This document shows, in pieces, positions 1 through 9,287 of a stretch of DNA of 10,194 nucleotides. Source of the DNA: Candidatus Coatesiibacteriota bacterium (GTDB lineage: Bacteria; Oederibacteriota; CAKKQC01). The notes beneath the pieces are model-generated. The model searched no databases, was not told the DNA's origin, and saw nothing but the letters and a program-made list of their open reading frames with translations. A program made the translations under genes and the position numbers. The stretch covers positions 1 to 10,194 of the forward strand of contig JAHFSL010000051.1 of the NCBI GenBank assembly GCA_023265785.1, read 5' to 3'. Each line of letters starts with the position of its first letter. The first letter of the stretch is position 1.

Positions 1-1769
<1,769 letters not shown>

Positions 1770-1773
<4 letters not shown>

Positions 1774-2612
1774 CCGGGAAGGTGGAAGAAGGCCAGTTCC
1801 TCGACCGAACCCGTGCTCTTCTTGGTCAGCCGGGCGGCGACGCCCGCCTTGCCCACCAGCCCGATATCCGCGAGGTACTCCGCCGCGGTCACCACGCCCT
1901 CCAGGTTGAACTGCTTTTCGAAAGCGTGCTCGATATCGGTCGCCGACCGCGCGTCCCCCGCCTCTTCCAGATAGTCCAACAACGGGCTGAACAGGTTCCG
2001 CGCCCGGTCCGCGAGATAGCGGTCCGCCGCATCCAGCGCCGCCTGCACCCCGGCCCGGGTCTTCTTCCCGTTCAGCAGGCCGGTGTAGATCGTGCCGAAG
2101 AACTTCGGGTTCAGGGCCATGGCCTGCTGGAGGACCTCCCGGCCCGCCAGGTGGTTGGCCGAGAGCACCTCGACCCGGGCCAGCGGGGTGGCGGCGTACA
2201 GGAGCCAGAGCGCCGCGTACTCAAGATCGCCGCGGGTCAGGAGCCACTTGTGCGCCTTGTACAACGATGGCAGGGCCCAGGTCGCCGCCGCGAACAGCTG
2301 GATCCGGGTATCCCGCCCGCCCAGGGTCCCGATGCCCCGGAAGACCTCGTCGATGGATGGGTCCCGCGAGAAGAGGATCTTCCCCTTGGCCAGGAAGGCG
2401 TGCATGAATGAGTTGCGCAGGCTCCCCTCAGCGACCTTCCGAAATTGGGCCCGGGGCATGAGCATGGTGTGGACATTGACCCCTTCGGCGAGAAGCGCCA
2501 TGGACCCACCCGGCACCTTGCGGTCGTCCACGGTGACCAGCACGAGGTCCACATCCGACTTGGCCCACACGGTGTCGTGCGACAAACTGCCGCACAGGAT
2601 GGCCGCCAGCAC
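1770..2612 (-). CDS. Nucleotidyltransferase-fold protein with C-terminal helical and winged-helix-like region
   Basis: The N-terminus carries the nucleotidyltransferase (pol-beta type) signature: G8-S9, then D20-V-D22 in the stretch WAKSDVDLVLV. The acidic residue expected on the next core strand is not obvious; the matching strand reads VNVHTML, with His48. Residues about 105-200 are helical, and the last 80 look like a winged helix ending in EELAFFHL. No substrate can be assigned; nucleotide transfer to a small molecule, protein or RNA is possible. The chosen GTG start has AAGGA 7 nt upstream. The frame is open for 25 more codons to a CTG at 2687 that overlaps the araA stop as CTGA, and those codons encode a plausible amphipathic helix (FDGALAALLEQVRKDRA) that the fold usually has before the GS strand. 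The true start may therefore be upstream and non-canonical. The stop overlaps the uvrA ATG. Fold call is firm, function unknown. Confidence 0.75.
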
Positions 2613-2683
2613 CGCACGATCCTTCCGGACCTGCTCCAGCAGGGCGGCCAGCGCCCCGTCAAATATCGCCGGCGATGGATTCT

Positions 2684-4171
2684 TCAGTACGCGGTGTCGT
2701 TCCAGCGGATCTCGTTCTGGAAGTCGCGCAGGCGGGTGTGCGCATCAATCAACAGGCACTCGATGCCCGCCATCCCCGCGAAGTCCTCGAGCGACTGGGC
2801 CGTGAGCGACCGGCTGAACCCGCTGTGGTGCGCGCCGCCCGCCTGGATCCAGGCCGCGGTGCCCACCGTAAAATCCGGCCTCGGCACCCAGACGGCGCGG
2901 GCCACGGGGAGTTTGGGCAGGGGGGCCGACGGACCAACCACATCCAGTTCGTTGACCACCATCCGGAACCGGTTGCCCAGGTCCACGACCGTGGCATTGA
3001 TCGCCGGGCCCTGCGCCACATCGAACACCAGTCGGGGCGGGTCGGCGCGGCCGCCGATGCCCAACGGATGCACCTCCAGCCCCGGGGTCTCCGCCGCGAT
3101 GGAGGGACAGATTTCGAGCATGTGGGCCCCGAGCACCTTGGGCGACCCCGCGACGAGGTCGTAGGTGTAATCCTCCATGAAGGAGGTCCCGCCGGCCAGT
3201 CCGCGGTCCATCACCTTCATGGCCCGCAGGAGGGCACAGGTCTTCCAGTCCCCCTCGGCGCCGAACCCGTACCCGTCAGCCATGAGCCGCTGGGCGGCCA
3301 ACCCCGGCAGTTGCAGGAGCCCATGCAGGTCCTCAAAGGTGGTCGTGAAACCCTTGAAGCCCCCGGTCTTGAGGAAGGACCGGATGCCCAGCTCGATGCG
3401 GGCGGCGTCACGCAGGGAGAATCGCTTGGGCCCACCCTTGCGCATGGCCTTGACGACCGTGTACGTGGCATCGTACTCCGCGCACAGCCGGTTCACGGCG
3501 GCCTCGGAGGCGGCCCGCACATGCGCGACGAGATCGCCCACGCCGAACCCGTTGACGGCATACCCGAAGGTTTTCTGGGCCTCCACCTTGTCGCCCTCGG
3601 TGACCGCCACCTCGCGCATGTTGTCGCCGAACCGGGCGATGCGCGCCCCCTGGGCGTCATGCCACGCCGCGGCGGCGCGAGCCCAGACGCCCAGCCGGGC
3701 CTGCACGGCGTCGTCGCTCCAGTGGCCCACGGCCACGGGACGGTTGAGGCGCATCCGGGAGCCGATGAACCCGAACTCGCGGTCCCCGTGCGCGGATTGG
3801 TTGAGGTTCATGAAATCCATGTCGATCGTGGCCCAGGGCAGGTCGCGGCCGAACTGCGTGTGCAGGTGGATCCAGGGCCGCTGGAGCGTCTTCAACCCGG
3901 CGATCCACATCTTGGCCGGGGAAAAGGTGTGCATCCACATGATCAAGCCAGCGCAGTGCGGGGCGTTGTTCGCCGCGCGGCAGACCGCCGTGACCTCGTC
4001 CGGGCGGGTCACGACCGGCTTGAACACGACGCGCATGGGCAGATGCCCGGAGGCATCCAGGGCCGCGGCCACCACCTTCGAGTGTTCGGCCACCTTCTTG
4101 AGCGCCACGGGGCCGTACAGGTGCTGACTGCCGGTCACGAACCACAATTCCAGGGTCGGCATGGGCTTCAT
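2684..4171 (-). CDS. araA: L-arabinose isomerase AraA
   Basis: This enzyme interconverts L-arabinose and L-ribulose, the first step of bacterial arabinose catabolism. It is cytoplasmic, Mn-dependent and usually hexameric. The 495 residues match the E. coli length (500) and align closely throughout: LELWFVTGSQHLYGP near the N-terminus, MHTFSPAKMW, IDMDFMNLNQ, RFGDNMREVAVT and TTTFEDLHGL. The four metal/catalytic residues are present: E306 in AEGDWKT, E333 in FMEDYTY, H350 in LGAHMLE, and the His pair 448-449 in GGAHHS (H450 region of E. coli). The start is set by a strong GAGGAGGT 7 nt upstream. A longer in-frame ATG at 4252 has no usable ribosome site, and its 27 extra residues do not look like AraA. 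No araB, araD or araR homologue is in the window. It heads the run araA, nucleotidyltransferase, uvrA. D-galactose activity (tagatose formation) is common in the family and cannot be excluded. Confidence 0.97.
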   Translation of the reverse strand: MKPMPTLELWFVTGSQHLYGPVALKKVAEHSKVVAAALDASGHLPMRVVFKPVVTRPDEVTAVCRAANNAPHCAGLIMWMHTFSPAKMWIAGLKTLQRPWIHLHTQFGRDLPWATIDMDFMNLNQSAHGDREFGFIGSRMRLNRPVAVGHWSDDAVQARLGVWARAAAAWHDAQGARIARFGDNMREVAVTEGDKVEAQKTFGYAVNGFGVGDLVAHVRAASEAAVNRLCAEYDATYTVVKAMRKGGPKRFSLRDAARIELGIRSFLKTGGFKGFTTTFEDLHGLLQLPGLAAQRLMADGYGFGAEGDWKTCALLRAMKVMDRGLAGGTSFMEDYTYDLVAGSPKVLGAHMLEICPSIAAETPGLEVHPLGIGGRADPPRLVFDVAQGPAINATVVDLGNRFRMVVNELDVVGPSAPLPKLPVARAVWVPRPDFTVGTAAWIQAGGAHHSGFSRSLTAQSLEDFAGMAGIECLLIDAHTRLRDFQNEIRWNDTAY

Positions 4172-4178
4172 GGCGGGG

Positions 4179-4186
4179 ACCTCCTC
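4179..4186 (-). promoter_or_regulatory. Strong Shine-Dalgarno of araA
   Basis: GAGGAGGT on the minus strand, 7 nt before the ATG at 4171. It decides the araA start against the longer reading frame that begins at 4252. It is the strongest ribosome site in the window. Confidence 0.85.
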
Positions 4187-4284
4187 GGGTCGGATGGATG
4201 AGGCGTGTCCGCCGGCGTCCGATCCCAAGGGCTCGGCGCTGGCGACCAGCATCCTTTTACCACGCCGGGTGCAGGGCGGGCCAG

Positions 4285-4290
4285 TATGAT
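4285..4290 (+). promoter_or_regulatory. Candidate -10 element for the GNAT gene
   Basis: TATGAT fits TAnnnT and differs from TATAAT at one base. It is followed by 6 nt (GGGCAG) and then a GTG in frame with the acetyltransferase. Transcription would begin at or next to that GTG, suggesting a leaderless or nearly leaderless mRNA. No convincing -35 hexamer lies 16-18 bp upstream. Inferred from position and sequence only. Confidence 0.4.
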
Positions 4291-4305
4291 GGGCAGGTGC
4301 CGCGC

Positions 4306-4749
4306 ATGGTGATCCGCCCGTTCCGGAAGGGCGATGGTCCGCTCTTCATCGCGCTGGTGCGGGCCCTGGCCCGCTACGAGAAGCTCACCCCTCCCGGGGC
4401 CGGTGCGGCGAAACGGCTGGTGCACGACGAGGGACGGCGACACCACACCCTCATGGCGTTCGTGGATGGGTCACCCGTCGGCTATGCGATCTGGTTCCCA
4501 ACCTATAGCAGTTTCCTGGCCCGGCCCACCCTGTACCTGGAGGACCTCTTCATCCTGCCCTGCGCCCGGGGACGGGGGGTCGGGCGGGCGCTTTTCCGGG
4601 TCCTCCGGCGGGAGGCCCGCCGGCTCGGTGCGGGGCGGATGGAATGGATCGTCCTGGACTGGAACACCCCGGCCCACCGGTTCTACCGCCGGCTCGGCCT
4701 GCGCCCCCTCAAGGGCTGGGTCCCCTACCGCCTCACCCTGCCGCGCTGA
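4306..4749 (+). CDS. GNAT N-acetyltransferase, SSAT-like
   Basis: Transfers acetyl from acetyl-CoA to an amine. The 147 residues resemble the spermidine/spermine (or thialysine) N-acetyltransferase branch: IRPFRKGD at the N-terminus, LARYEKL in helix 1, VGYAIWFPTYSSF, LYLEDLFI, then the acetyl-CoA loop RGRGVGRAL (motif A), and VLDWNTPAHRFYRRLG (motif B) with the conserved Tyr of this branch. The substrate is probably a polyamine or a similar small amine, by family resemblance only. The ATG at 4306 gives the usual M-V-I-R-P start, with AGGTG 6 nt before it. A GTG at 4297 (adding M-P-R) is equally possible if the mRNA is leaderless from the -10-like hexamer at 4285. It is the only plus-strand gene here, divergent from araA and convergent with the toroid gene: its TGA and the opposing stop form TGACGGTCA. 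Confidence 0.88.
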   Translation: MVIRPFRKGDGPLFIALVRALARYEKLTPPGAGAAKRLVHDEGRRHHTLMAFVDGSPVGYAIWFPTYSSFLARPTLYLEDLFILPCARGRGVGRALFRVLRREARRLGAGRMEWIVLDWNTPAHRFYRRLGLRPLKGWVPYRLTLPR

Positions 4750-4752
4750 CGG

Positions 4753-6255
4753 TCAGGAAGCGGCCGCCAGGCCAAGCAGGACCCGGGCGGCGTAAGCGTT
4801 ACAGCCATACCAGTCGCCCTCCTGCGAGAAGGGCTCCCCGCTCCGTGCATCTCGCCCCCAGGTGGACAGCCGGCCGTCGGGCCCCTGCGCTCGCACGATG
4901 GCGTTGGCGGCCCGGCAGGCCTTGATGGCATAGGCTGAATCCCCGGTGGCCTCATGCAGGGCCCGGAGCCCCTCAATCCAGTGGGCCGTGTGGACCTCCA
5001 TCGGATACGCGCAGATGAATTGCTCGATGACACCCGGCGGGTGGATGGCCGTCCGCTCCAGTCCCGGGACGGCGCCGAACACCACGAACTGGTCCTCGAC
5101 CCAGCGGTTGAGCCTGACGGCCGCCTCCAGGGCGCCCGGAACCGGGCGGCCCGGGCCTGCCAGCCACGCCACGGCATCCAGCGCATCCCAGTTCTCAAGG
5201 TTGGCAAATGGCGCCGCGGGCGCGACATCCTCGTACATCCCCTGCCAGCGGTGGGTCGTGCACGGCTGTTCCAGGGTCCAGCGGACGGCGCGGTCCACCG
5301 TGTCCCGATATGCGGGTGTCCCCGTCATGCCCATCAGCCGGACAAAAAACGGCACCGTGGAAATGCCCGCGGAGGTGTACTCGTCCACCACGGCCCCCGT
5401 CCGCGCGTCAATGCGGTACGGCCAGGAGCCGTCGGGGCGCTGGAGCCGGGCCAGCGTCGCGGCGATGTGGGCGGCGTACTCGTCCAGCCGGGCGTCCGGC
5501 TTCCACGCCGCCAGCTCCAGGATGGCCTCGCCCATCCGCGCCGCCCGGAACAGGCTGATCGCCCCGCCTTCCGCCCAGTCCCGTCGCACACCGGCCGCCT
5601 GACGGGTGGAGACCGGCATGCGGGGCGCCACGCCGCCCGCCGGGGTGCGCTCGACGAGGATCGCCGCGGCCAGGGTTTCCAGGGCCCCTTCAATCTCCAC
5701 GCGCCAGCCATCGCATCCTGGGTCCTGAAGCGCCGCAAGGAAGAGCGACGAGAAGCTCGGATAGTGAAGGGCGGGATAGGCCAGCTCCTGCTCACCCGCA
5801 CTGCCCCCGTGCCAGGAATGAGTGAGGTACCGTGGCCACCCCGTGCCGTCGGCGCGCGGCTGGTCGAGCAGGAACCGGATTGTCCTCCGGGCGGCGCCGG
5901 CCAGGTCCAGCGCGGGCTCCTCCCGGCCGTCAAAATCAGGGACCCGCCAGAACCGGCGCTCACCGGTCCAGCCCACCGGCCGCCCCGCCCCGTCGCGCGC
6001 CACCGCCCACCAGTCCACCGGGCCGACGGGGACGCGGTCCCACACCGGCGTGAAGGTCGCCGTCGGCGCGTCCGCCGTTTCCCGCCCGGTGACGGCGTCA
6101 CCGGCGCGCCACCCGATCTCGTACTGCACCGCGCCCTGAGCCCCGTCCCACGCCAGGAGCGGGGGGTCAATGTATCGCGTGGCCGCCCGATTCCATCCCG
6201 CCGGGGCAAGGCGGGGCAGGCCGGCCGGAAGGTCCGGCGGGCCCCCCCGGCTCAT
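4753..6255 (-). CDS. Unassigned protein: Fn3-like domain plus alpha/alpha-toroid domain
   Basis: A 500-residue protein I cannot assign to a named family. Residues about 30-108 look like an Fn3/Ig-like beta-sandwich (IDPPLLAWDGAQGAVQYEIG, then WWAVARDGAGRPVGWTGERR). Residues about 115-500 look like repeated helical hairpins of an (alpha/alpha) toroid, as in six-hairpin glycosidases, polysaccharide lyases or terpene-cyclase folds: TGWPRYLTHSW, LARLQRPDGSWPYRID near 272, YTSAGISTVPFFVRL, LENWDALDAVAWLAG, YPMEVHTAHWIEGLRALHE and QGPDGRLSTWG. Many Trp, Asp, Glu and His residues suggest a carbohydrate-active enzyme, but this is inference. No signal peptide or membrane segment is visible, so it is probably cytoplasmic. 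Its ATG overlaps the smc stop as ATGA, implying coupled expression with smc. A run of seven G lies in codons 3-6. The stop is 3 bp from the convergent acetyltransferase stop. Confidence 0.8.
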   Translation of the reverse strand: MSRGGPPDLPAGLPRLAPAGWNRAATRYIDPPLLAWDGAQGAVQYEIGWRAGDAVTGRETADAPTATFTPVWDRVPVGPVDWWAVARDGAGRPVGWTGERRFWRVPDFDGREEPALDLAGAARRTIRFLLDQPRADGTGWPRYLTHSWHGGSAGEQELAYPALHYPSFSSLFLAALQDPGCDGWRVEIEGALETLAAAILVERTPAGGVAPRMPVSTRQAAGVRRDWAEGGAISLFRAARMGEAILELAAWKPDARLDEYAAHIAATLARLQRPDGSWPYRIDARTGAVVDEYTSAGISTVPFFVRLMGMTGTPAYRDTVDRAVRWTLEQPCTTHRWQGMYEDVAPAAPFANLENWDALDAVAWLAGPGRPVPGALEAAVRLNRWVEDQFVVFGAVPGLERTAIHPPGVIEQFICAYPMEVHTAHWIEGLRALHEATGDSAYAIKACRAANAIVRAQGPDGRLSTWGRDARSGEPFSQEGDWYGCNAYAARVLLGLAAAS

Positions 6256-9188
6256 ACGGTCTGGGGAACCGCCTGCGCCTGGCCGCGCAGGCGCGCCGAG
6301 ACGACCTTGGAGACCCCATCCTCCTCCATCGTGATGCCGTAGAGGGAGTCGGTCAGTTCCATCGAATGCTTGTTGTGCGTAATCAGGATGAATTGCGTCT
6401 GGTCGTTGAACTCCTTCAGGATCTTCATGAACCGGTCCGTATTGGCATCGTCCAGCGGCGCATCCAGCTCATCCAGGAAGCAGAATGGCGACGGCTTGGT
6501 GCGGTAGAGGGCGAAGAGGAGCGCCGTGGACGTGAGCGCCCGCTCGCCGCCCGACAGCAGGGCAATGGACTGGGTGCGCTTGCCCGGGGGCTTGGCCTCG
6601 ATCTCCACACCCCGTTCACCCTCCTCGTTTTCCACCAGCCGCAGGTCGGCTTCACCCCCGCCGAAGAGCCGGCGGAACATCTCGTGGAAGTGCGCCTTGA
6701 TCGTTTCGAAGGTCTCCTCGAACCGGTGCTGGGCGGTCCTGTCGAGCCGGTAGATGGCGCGCTGGAGCGACTCCCGGGACTTGCGCAGGTCCTCCACCTG
6801 TTTCTGGTACTCGGCGTGGCGCTCGCCGACGTCCTTGAATTCCTCGAGGGCGAGCAGGTTGACCGCCTCGCCCAATTCCGCCAGCCGGGCCTCCAGCTTG
6901 CCCAGCTGGGCGAGCTCCTCGTCGGAGAGCGGCTGGGCGGCCAGGCTGTCGGCCTGCTCCGCCCGGTCGGCGAACTCCGCCGTGAAGTCGTGCTTGGCCA
7001 GCTCGAATTTCGTCCGCGCCTCGTTCAGCCGGGCCTCGGCCGCCAGGACCTCCTCCTGCCGCGTCTCGGCCGTGCGCCGCACGGACTCCAGCTCGTCCTC
7101 GAGCGCGGTAAAGCGCAGGCGCTGGGCATGCAACTCGTCCTGCCGGGCGTAGAACCGGCCCGTGAGGTCGTCCTGCCGCTTCCGCTCGCTCTCCCGCTCG
7201 GCCTCCCGCTCCCGCAGTTCGGTTTCCAGCCGGGTCCGGTCGGCGGAGAGCGATTCCACCTCCGTGCGGAGCCGATCGGCCAGCGCCCCGGACTCCCCCG
7301 CCGTTTCCTCCAGCCGCTTGCGCTCGCCCTGGCGGCCCGAGAGCCGCTGTTCAATCCGGGCGTGCTCGATGCGCGCCGCGCTCTCAAACCGGCGCGCCTC
7401 CGCCAGGTCGGCCTCCAGTTCCACGATCCGGGCCTCGATGCCGCCGAGCTCCCGGACCGCGGCCGCCAGGAGCATGGCCAGTTCGGTGCCCGTGGCCTTG
7501 GCCGATGCCGGCATCCGCCCCGGCCACCAGATCAGCCCGGGCGAGGAGAGGCGGATCCCCGTGAGCGTCGCAATGGCGGCCGTGCCGGCGACGGGGAGCC
7601 GTGCGTCCTCCATCACCGCCACGCCGCCCAGCAGGACGCGGGCCAGCGTGGCGTACCGGGGTGGACAGGTCACCAGCCCGTCGGCCCAGCCCGTCGCGCC
7701 CGCGGGCAGGTCACCGCGGGGCGGCTCCTCCCCCAGCGCCTCAAGGACGACGAGCGTGAGCGGTGCCTCGCGCTGTTCGCGCCAGGCGGACAGCAGGGCA
7801 TGGGCCTGCTCCCAGGTCTCAACGACCGCGGCATCGGCGAACGGTCCCAGCGCCGCCAGCACCGCGGGCCGCCGGTCGGGCGCGCACTCGAACAGGCCGG
7901 AGAGTGGCCAGGCCAGCGAGGGCGCCCGTTCGCGGAACTCGGCCAGCGGTCCGTGCGCCGCATCCGTGGTGCCGGTTTCCCGGTCCTGGTGCAGGCGATC
8001 GGCCTGGGTCCCCAGGGCGTTGCGCCGCTCCGCCAGGTCCGCGCGCGCCTTGATCAGCGCCTCCTCCGCGACCCGGGCGTCCCGGTCGAACTCCTCGAGC
8101 TCCCGGCGGACCTGGGCCAGCCGCCCCTCGTCCACCTCGGCCTCCTCGCCCGCCTTGGCGGCACTCGCCGAGACCTTCTCACGATTGGCGAGCACCTCGG
8201 CCAGCCGGCCCTCCCGTTCCTTCTGCTGGACGTCCAGCGTATGAATACGCCCCCGCAGGTCCTCGAGTTGGGCCTGAAACGCGGCCGCCGCCTCGCGCAG
8301 GCCCGCCAGTTCGGACTCCATGGCGCGCAGGTCGCGTTCCGCGGCATCCTGCCGTTCGCGGTCCTCGCGCAGGGCACCCTGACGGACGAGGACCTCGGCG
8401 CGGGCCCCCTCCAGCCGCTCGTGCACCCCCGCGGAGGCCGCCTCCGCCGCCGCCAGCTCGGCCTGGCCCAGCGCCAGTTGGCCGGCGCGGGCGCGGGCGC
8501 GCAGGTCCAGGGCGCGCCGCTTCATGTCCTGGTACTGCTCGGCCGCGCGGGCCTGCCGCTCGAGGGAATCCAGCTGGCGCTTCAGCTCGTGCACGAGGTC
8601 GCCGACCCGGACGAGGTTGGACTGGGTGGCGGCCAATTTCCGCTCGGCCTCCTCCTTCTGCTGTTGGTACCGCATGATGCCCGCGGCCTCCTCAAACAGG
8701 GCCATCCGCTCGGAGGCGCGGGCCGTGAGAATGCCGTCAATCTTTCCCTGCTCCATGATCACGTAGGCACCCGTGGCCACGCCCGTGTCGAGGATGAGGT
8801 CGGTGATGTCCTTGAGGCGCACGGGCGACCGGTTGATGAGGTACTCGCTCTCCCCGGACCGGTACAGGCGCCGGGTCAGGCTGATCTCGGGCCCCTGGGT
8901 CCGGAGCGTTCCCGCCTCGTTGTCCAGGGTGAGGGTGATCTCCGCCATGCCCACGGGCTTCTCGCGGGTGCTTCCGTGGAAGATCAGCTCCTCCATCCGG
9001 GCGGCCCGCAACTGCCGGGCACTCTGCTCCCCGAGCACCCAGCGGACCGCGTCAATGATGTTGGACTTGCCGCACCCGTTGGGACCGATCACCGCGGTCA
9101 TGCCGGGATCAAAGGTCAGCGCGGTGCGCCGGACGAAGGTCTTGAATCCGGACAGTTCCAGCCGCTTGATGAATAAACGCGATGGCAC
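6252..9188 (-). CDS. smc: Chromosome partition/condensin ATPase Smc
   Basis: Smc forms the ATPase ring of bacterial condensin with ScpA and ScpB and organises and segregates the chromosome. Seen in order: N-terminal head LELSGFKTF; Walker A GPNGCGKS (35-42) followed by NIIDAVRWVLGEQSA; EQGKIDGIL and FEEAAGI; long heptad-rich coiled coil about 165-410; hinge about 415-565 (AVLAALGPFADAAVVETW, APLTLVVLEAL); returning coil about 570-835; C-terminal head with signature LLSGGERALTSTALL (about 876), Walker B FCFLDELDAPLDDAN (about 900) and ITHNKHSMELTD. At 978 residues it is about 200 shorter than typical bacterial Smc (B. subtilis about 1186), and the loss lies in the coiled-coil arms. The hinge glycine cluster is weak, reading SSPGLIWWPG. 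The start is GTG with no clear Shine-Dalgarno and a -10-like TATACT 7 nt upstream. scpA and scpB are not in the window. All ATPase motifs are intact. Confidence 0.96.
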   Translation of the reverse strand: MPSRLFIKRLELSGFKTFVRRTALTFDPGMTAVIGPNGCGKSNIIDAVRWVLGEQSARQLRAARMEELIFHGSTREKPVGMAEITLTLDNEAGTLRTQGPEISLTRRLYRSGESEYLINRSPVRLKDITDLILDTGVATGAYVIMEQGKIDGILTARASERMALFEEAAGIMRYQQQKEEAERKLAATQSNLVRVGDLVHELKRQLDSLERQARAAEQYQDMKRRALDLRARARAGQLALGQAELAAAEAASAGVHERLEGARAEVLVRQGALREDRERQDAAERDLRAMESELAGLREAAAAFQAQLEDLRGRIHTLDVQQKEREGRLAEVLANREKVSASAAKAGEEAEVDEGRLAQVRRELEEFDRDARVAEEALIKARADLAERRNALGTQADRLHQDRETGTTDAAHGPLAEFRERAPSLAWPLSGLFECAPDRRPAVLAALGPFADAAVVETWEQAHALLSAWREQREAPLTLVVLEALGEEPPRGDLPAGATGWADGLVTCPPRYATLARVLLGGVAVMEDARLPVAGTAAIATLTGIRLSSPGLIWWPGRMPASAKATGTELAMLLAAAVRELGGIEARIVELEADLAEARRFESAARIEHARIEQRLSGRQGERKRLEETAGESGALADRLRTEVESLSADRTRLETELREREAERESERKRQDDLTGRFYARQDELHAQRLRFTALEDELESVRRTAETRQEEVLAAEARLNEARTKFELAKHDFTAEFADRAEQADSLAAQPLSDEELAQLGKLEARLAELGEAVNLLALEEFKDVGERHAEYQKQVEDLRKSRESLQRAIYRLDRTAQHRFEETFETIKAHFHEMFRRLFGGGEADLRLVENEEGERGVEIEAKPPGKRTQSIALLSGGERALTSTALLFALYRTKPSPFCFLDELDAPLDDANTDRFMKILKEFNDQTQFILITHNKHSMELTDSLYGITMEEDGVSKVVSARLRGQAQAVPQTV

Positions 9189-9195
9189 GCTTGCC

Positions 9196-9201
9196 AGTAT
9201 A
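9196..9201 (-). promoter_or_regulatory. Candidate -10 element for smc
   Basis: TATACT on the minus strand, followed by 7 nt (GGCAAGC) and the smc GTG. No Shine-Dalgarno is present in between, so transcription starting about 7 nt downstream would give a leaderless mRNA. The place of a -35 box is occupied by the 13-bp inverted repeat at 9206-9233. Positional inference only. Confidence 0.4.
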
Positions 9202-9205
9202 TCCC

Positions 9206-9233
9206 GAAGGGGGGAACCGAGGTTCCCCCCTTC
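9206..9233. repeat. Perfect 13-bp inverted repeat upstream of smc
   Basis: The arms GAAGGGGGGAACC and GGTTCCCCCCTTC are separated by 2 nt (GA), so a transcript would fold as an 11-bp or longer stem with a small loop. It lies between the reductase stop and the smc start. No T-run follows on either strand, so it is not a textbook Rho-independent terminator. It could still stop transcription or protect the 3' end of the upstream mRNA. Because it ends 4 bp before the TATACT hexamer, it could also be an operator in the -35 zone of smc. Confidence 0.7.
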
Positions 9234-9237
9234 CGGC

Positions 9238-9275
9238 GGATCGCTTTGATTTACTTCTTCATCGGCAAGCGATCC
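9238..9275. repeat. Second stem-loop: 9-bp inverted repeat with 20-nt loop
   Basis: The arms GGATCGCTT (9238-9246) and AAGCGATCC (9267-9275) match perfectly around a 20-nt loop that is markedly AT-richer than its surroundings. Only 4 nt separate it from the stronger hairpin at 9206-9233, so the whole reductase-smc gap is made of two tandem stem-loops. No T-run follows on either strand. Role unknown: 3'-end structure of the reductase transcript or a regulator-binding site. Confidence 0.55.
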
Positions 9276-9287
9276 TGCTCCCCCCTC

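Noticed and set aside
2675..4201. 508-codon open frame on the plus strand opposite araA
   Set aside because: Shadow of araA, whose active-site residues and ribosome site are intact on the minus strand.
4172..4252. 27-residue N-terminal extension of AraA from the ATG at 4252
   Set aside because: No ribosome site at usable spacing, no resemblance to AraA N-termini, and a strong GAGGAGGT precedes the ATG at 4171.
4254..4259. TAAAAG as a -10 element for araA (minus strand)
   Set aside because: Weak match to the consensus and no -35-like hexamer at 16-18 bp; not enough to annotate.
4954..6342. 462-codon open frame on the plus strand opposite the toroid gene
   Set aside because: Antisense composition rich in Arg, Pro and Gly; the minus-strand frame has the structured domains and the ATGA start.
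6366..9176. 936-codon open frame on the plus strand opposite smc
   Set aside because: It is fully antisense to a gene with unmistakable Smc motifs. Its composition (Gly, Leu, Gln, Arg, Pro rich, no motifs) is what GC-rich codon usage gives on the opposite strand.
9206..9233. Rho-independent terminator at the 13-bp hairpin
   Set aside because: The stem is strong but no T-run follows on either strand, so I list it as an inverted repeat rather than a terminator.
9251..9262. Mini-ORF ATG-AAG-AAG-TAA (M-K-K) on the minus strand upstream of smc
   Set aside because: A three-codon frame in the AT-richer hairpin loop is expected by chance and has no well-spaced Shine-Dalgarno. It is worth revisiting only if the leader proves conserved.
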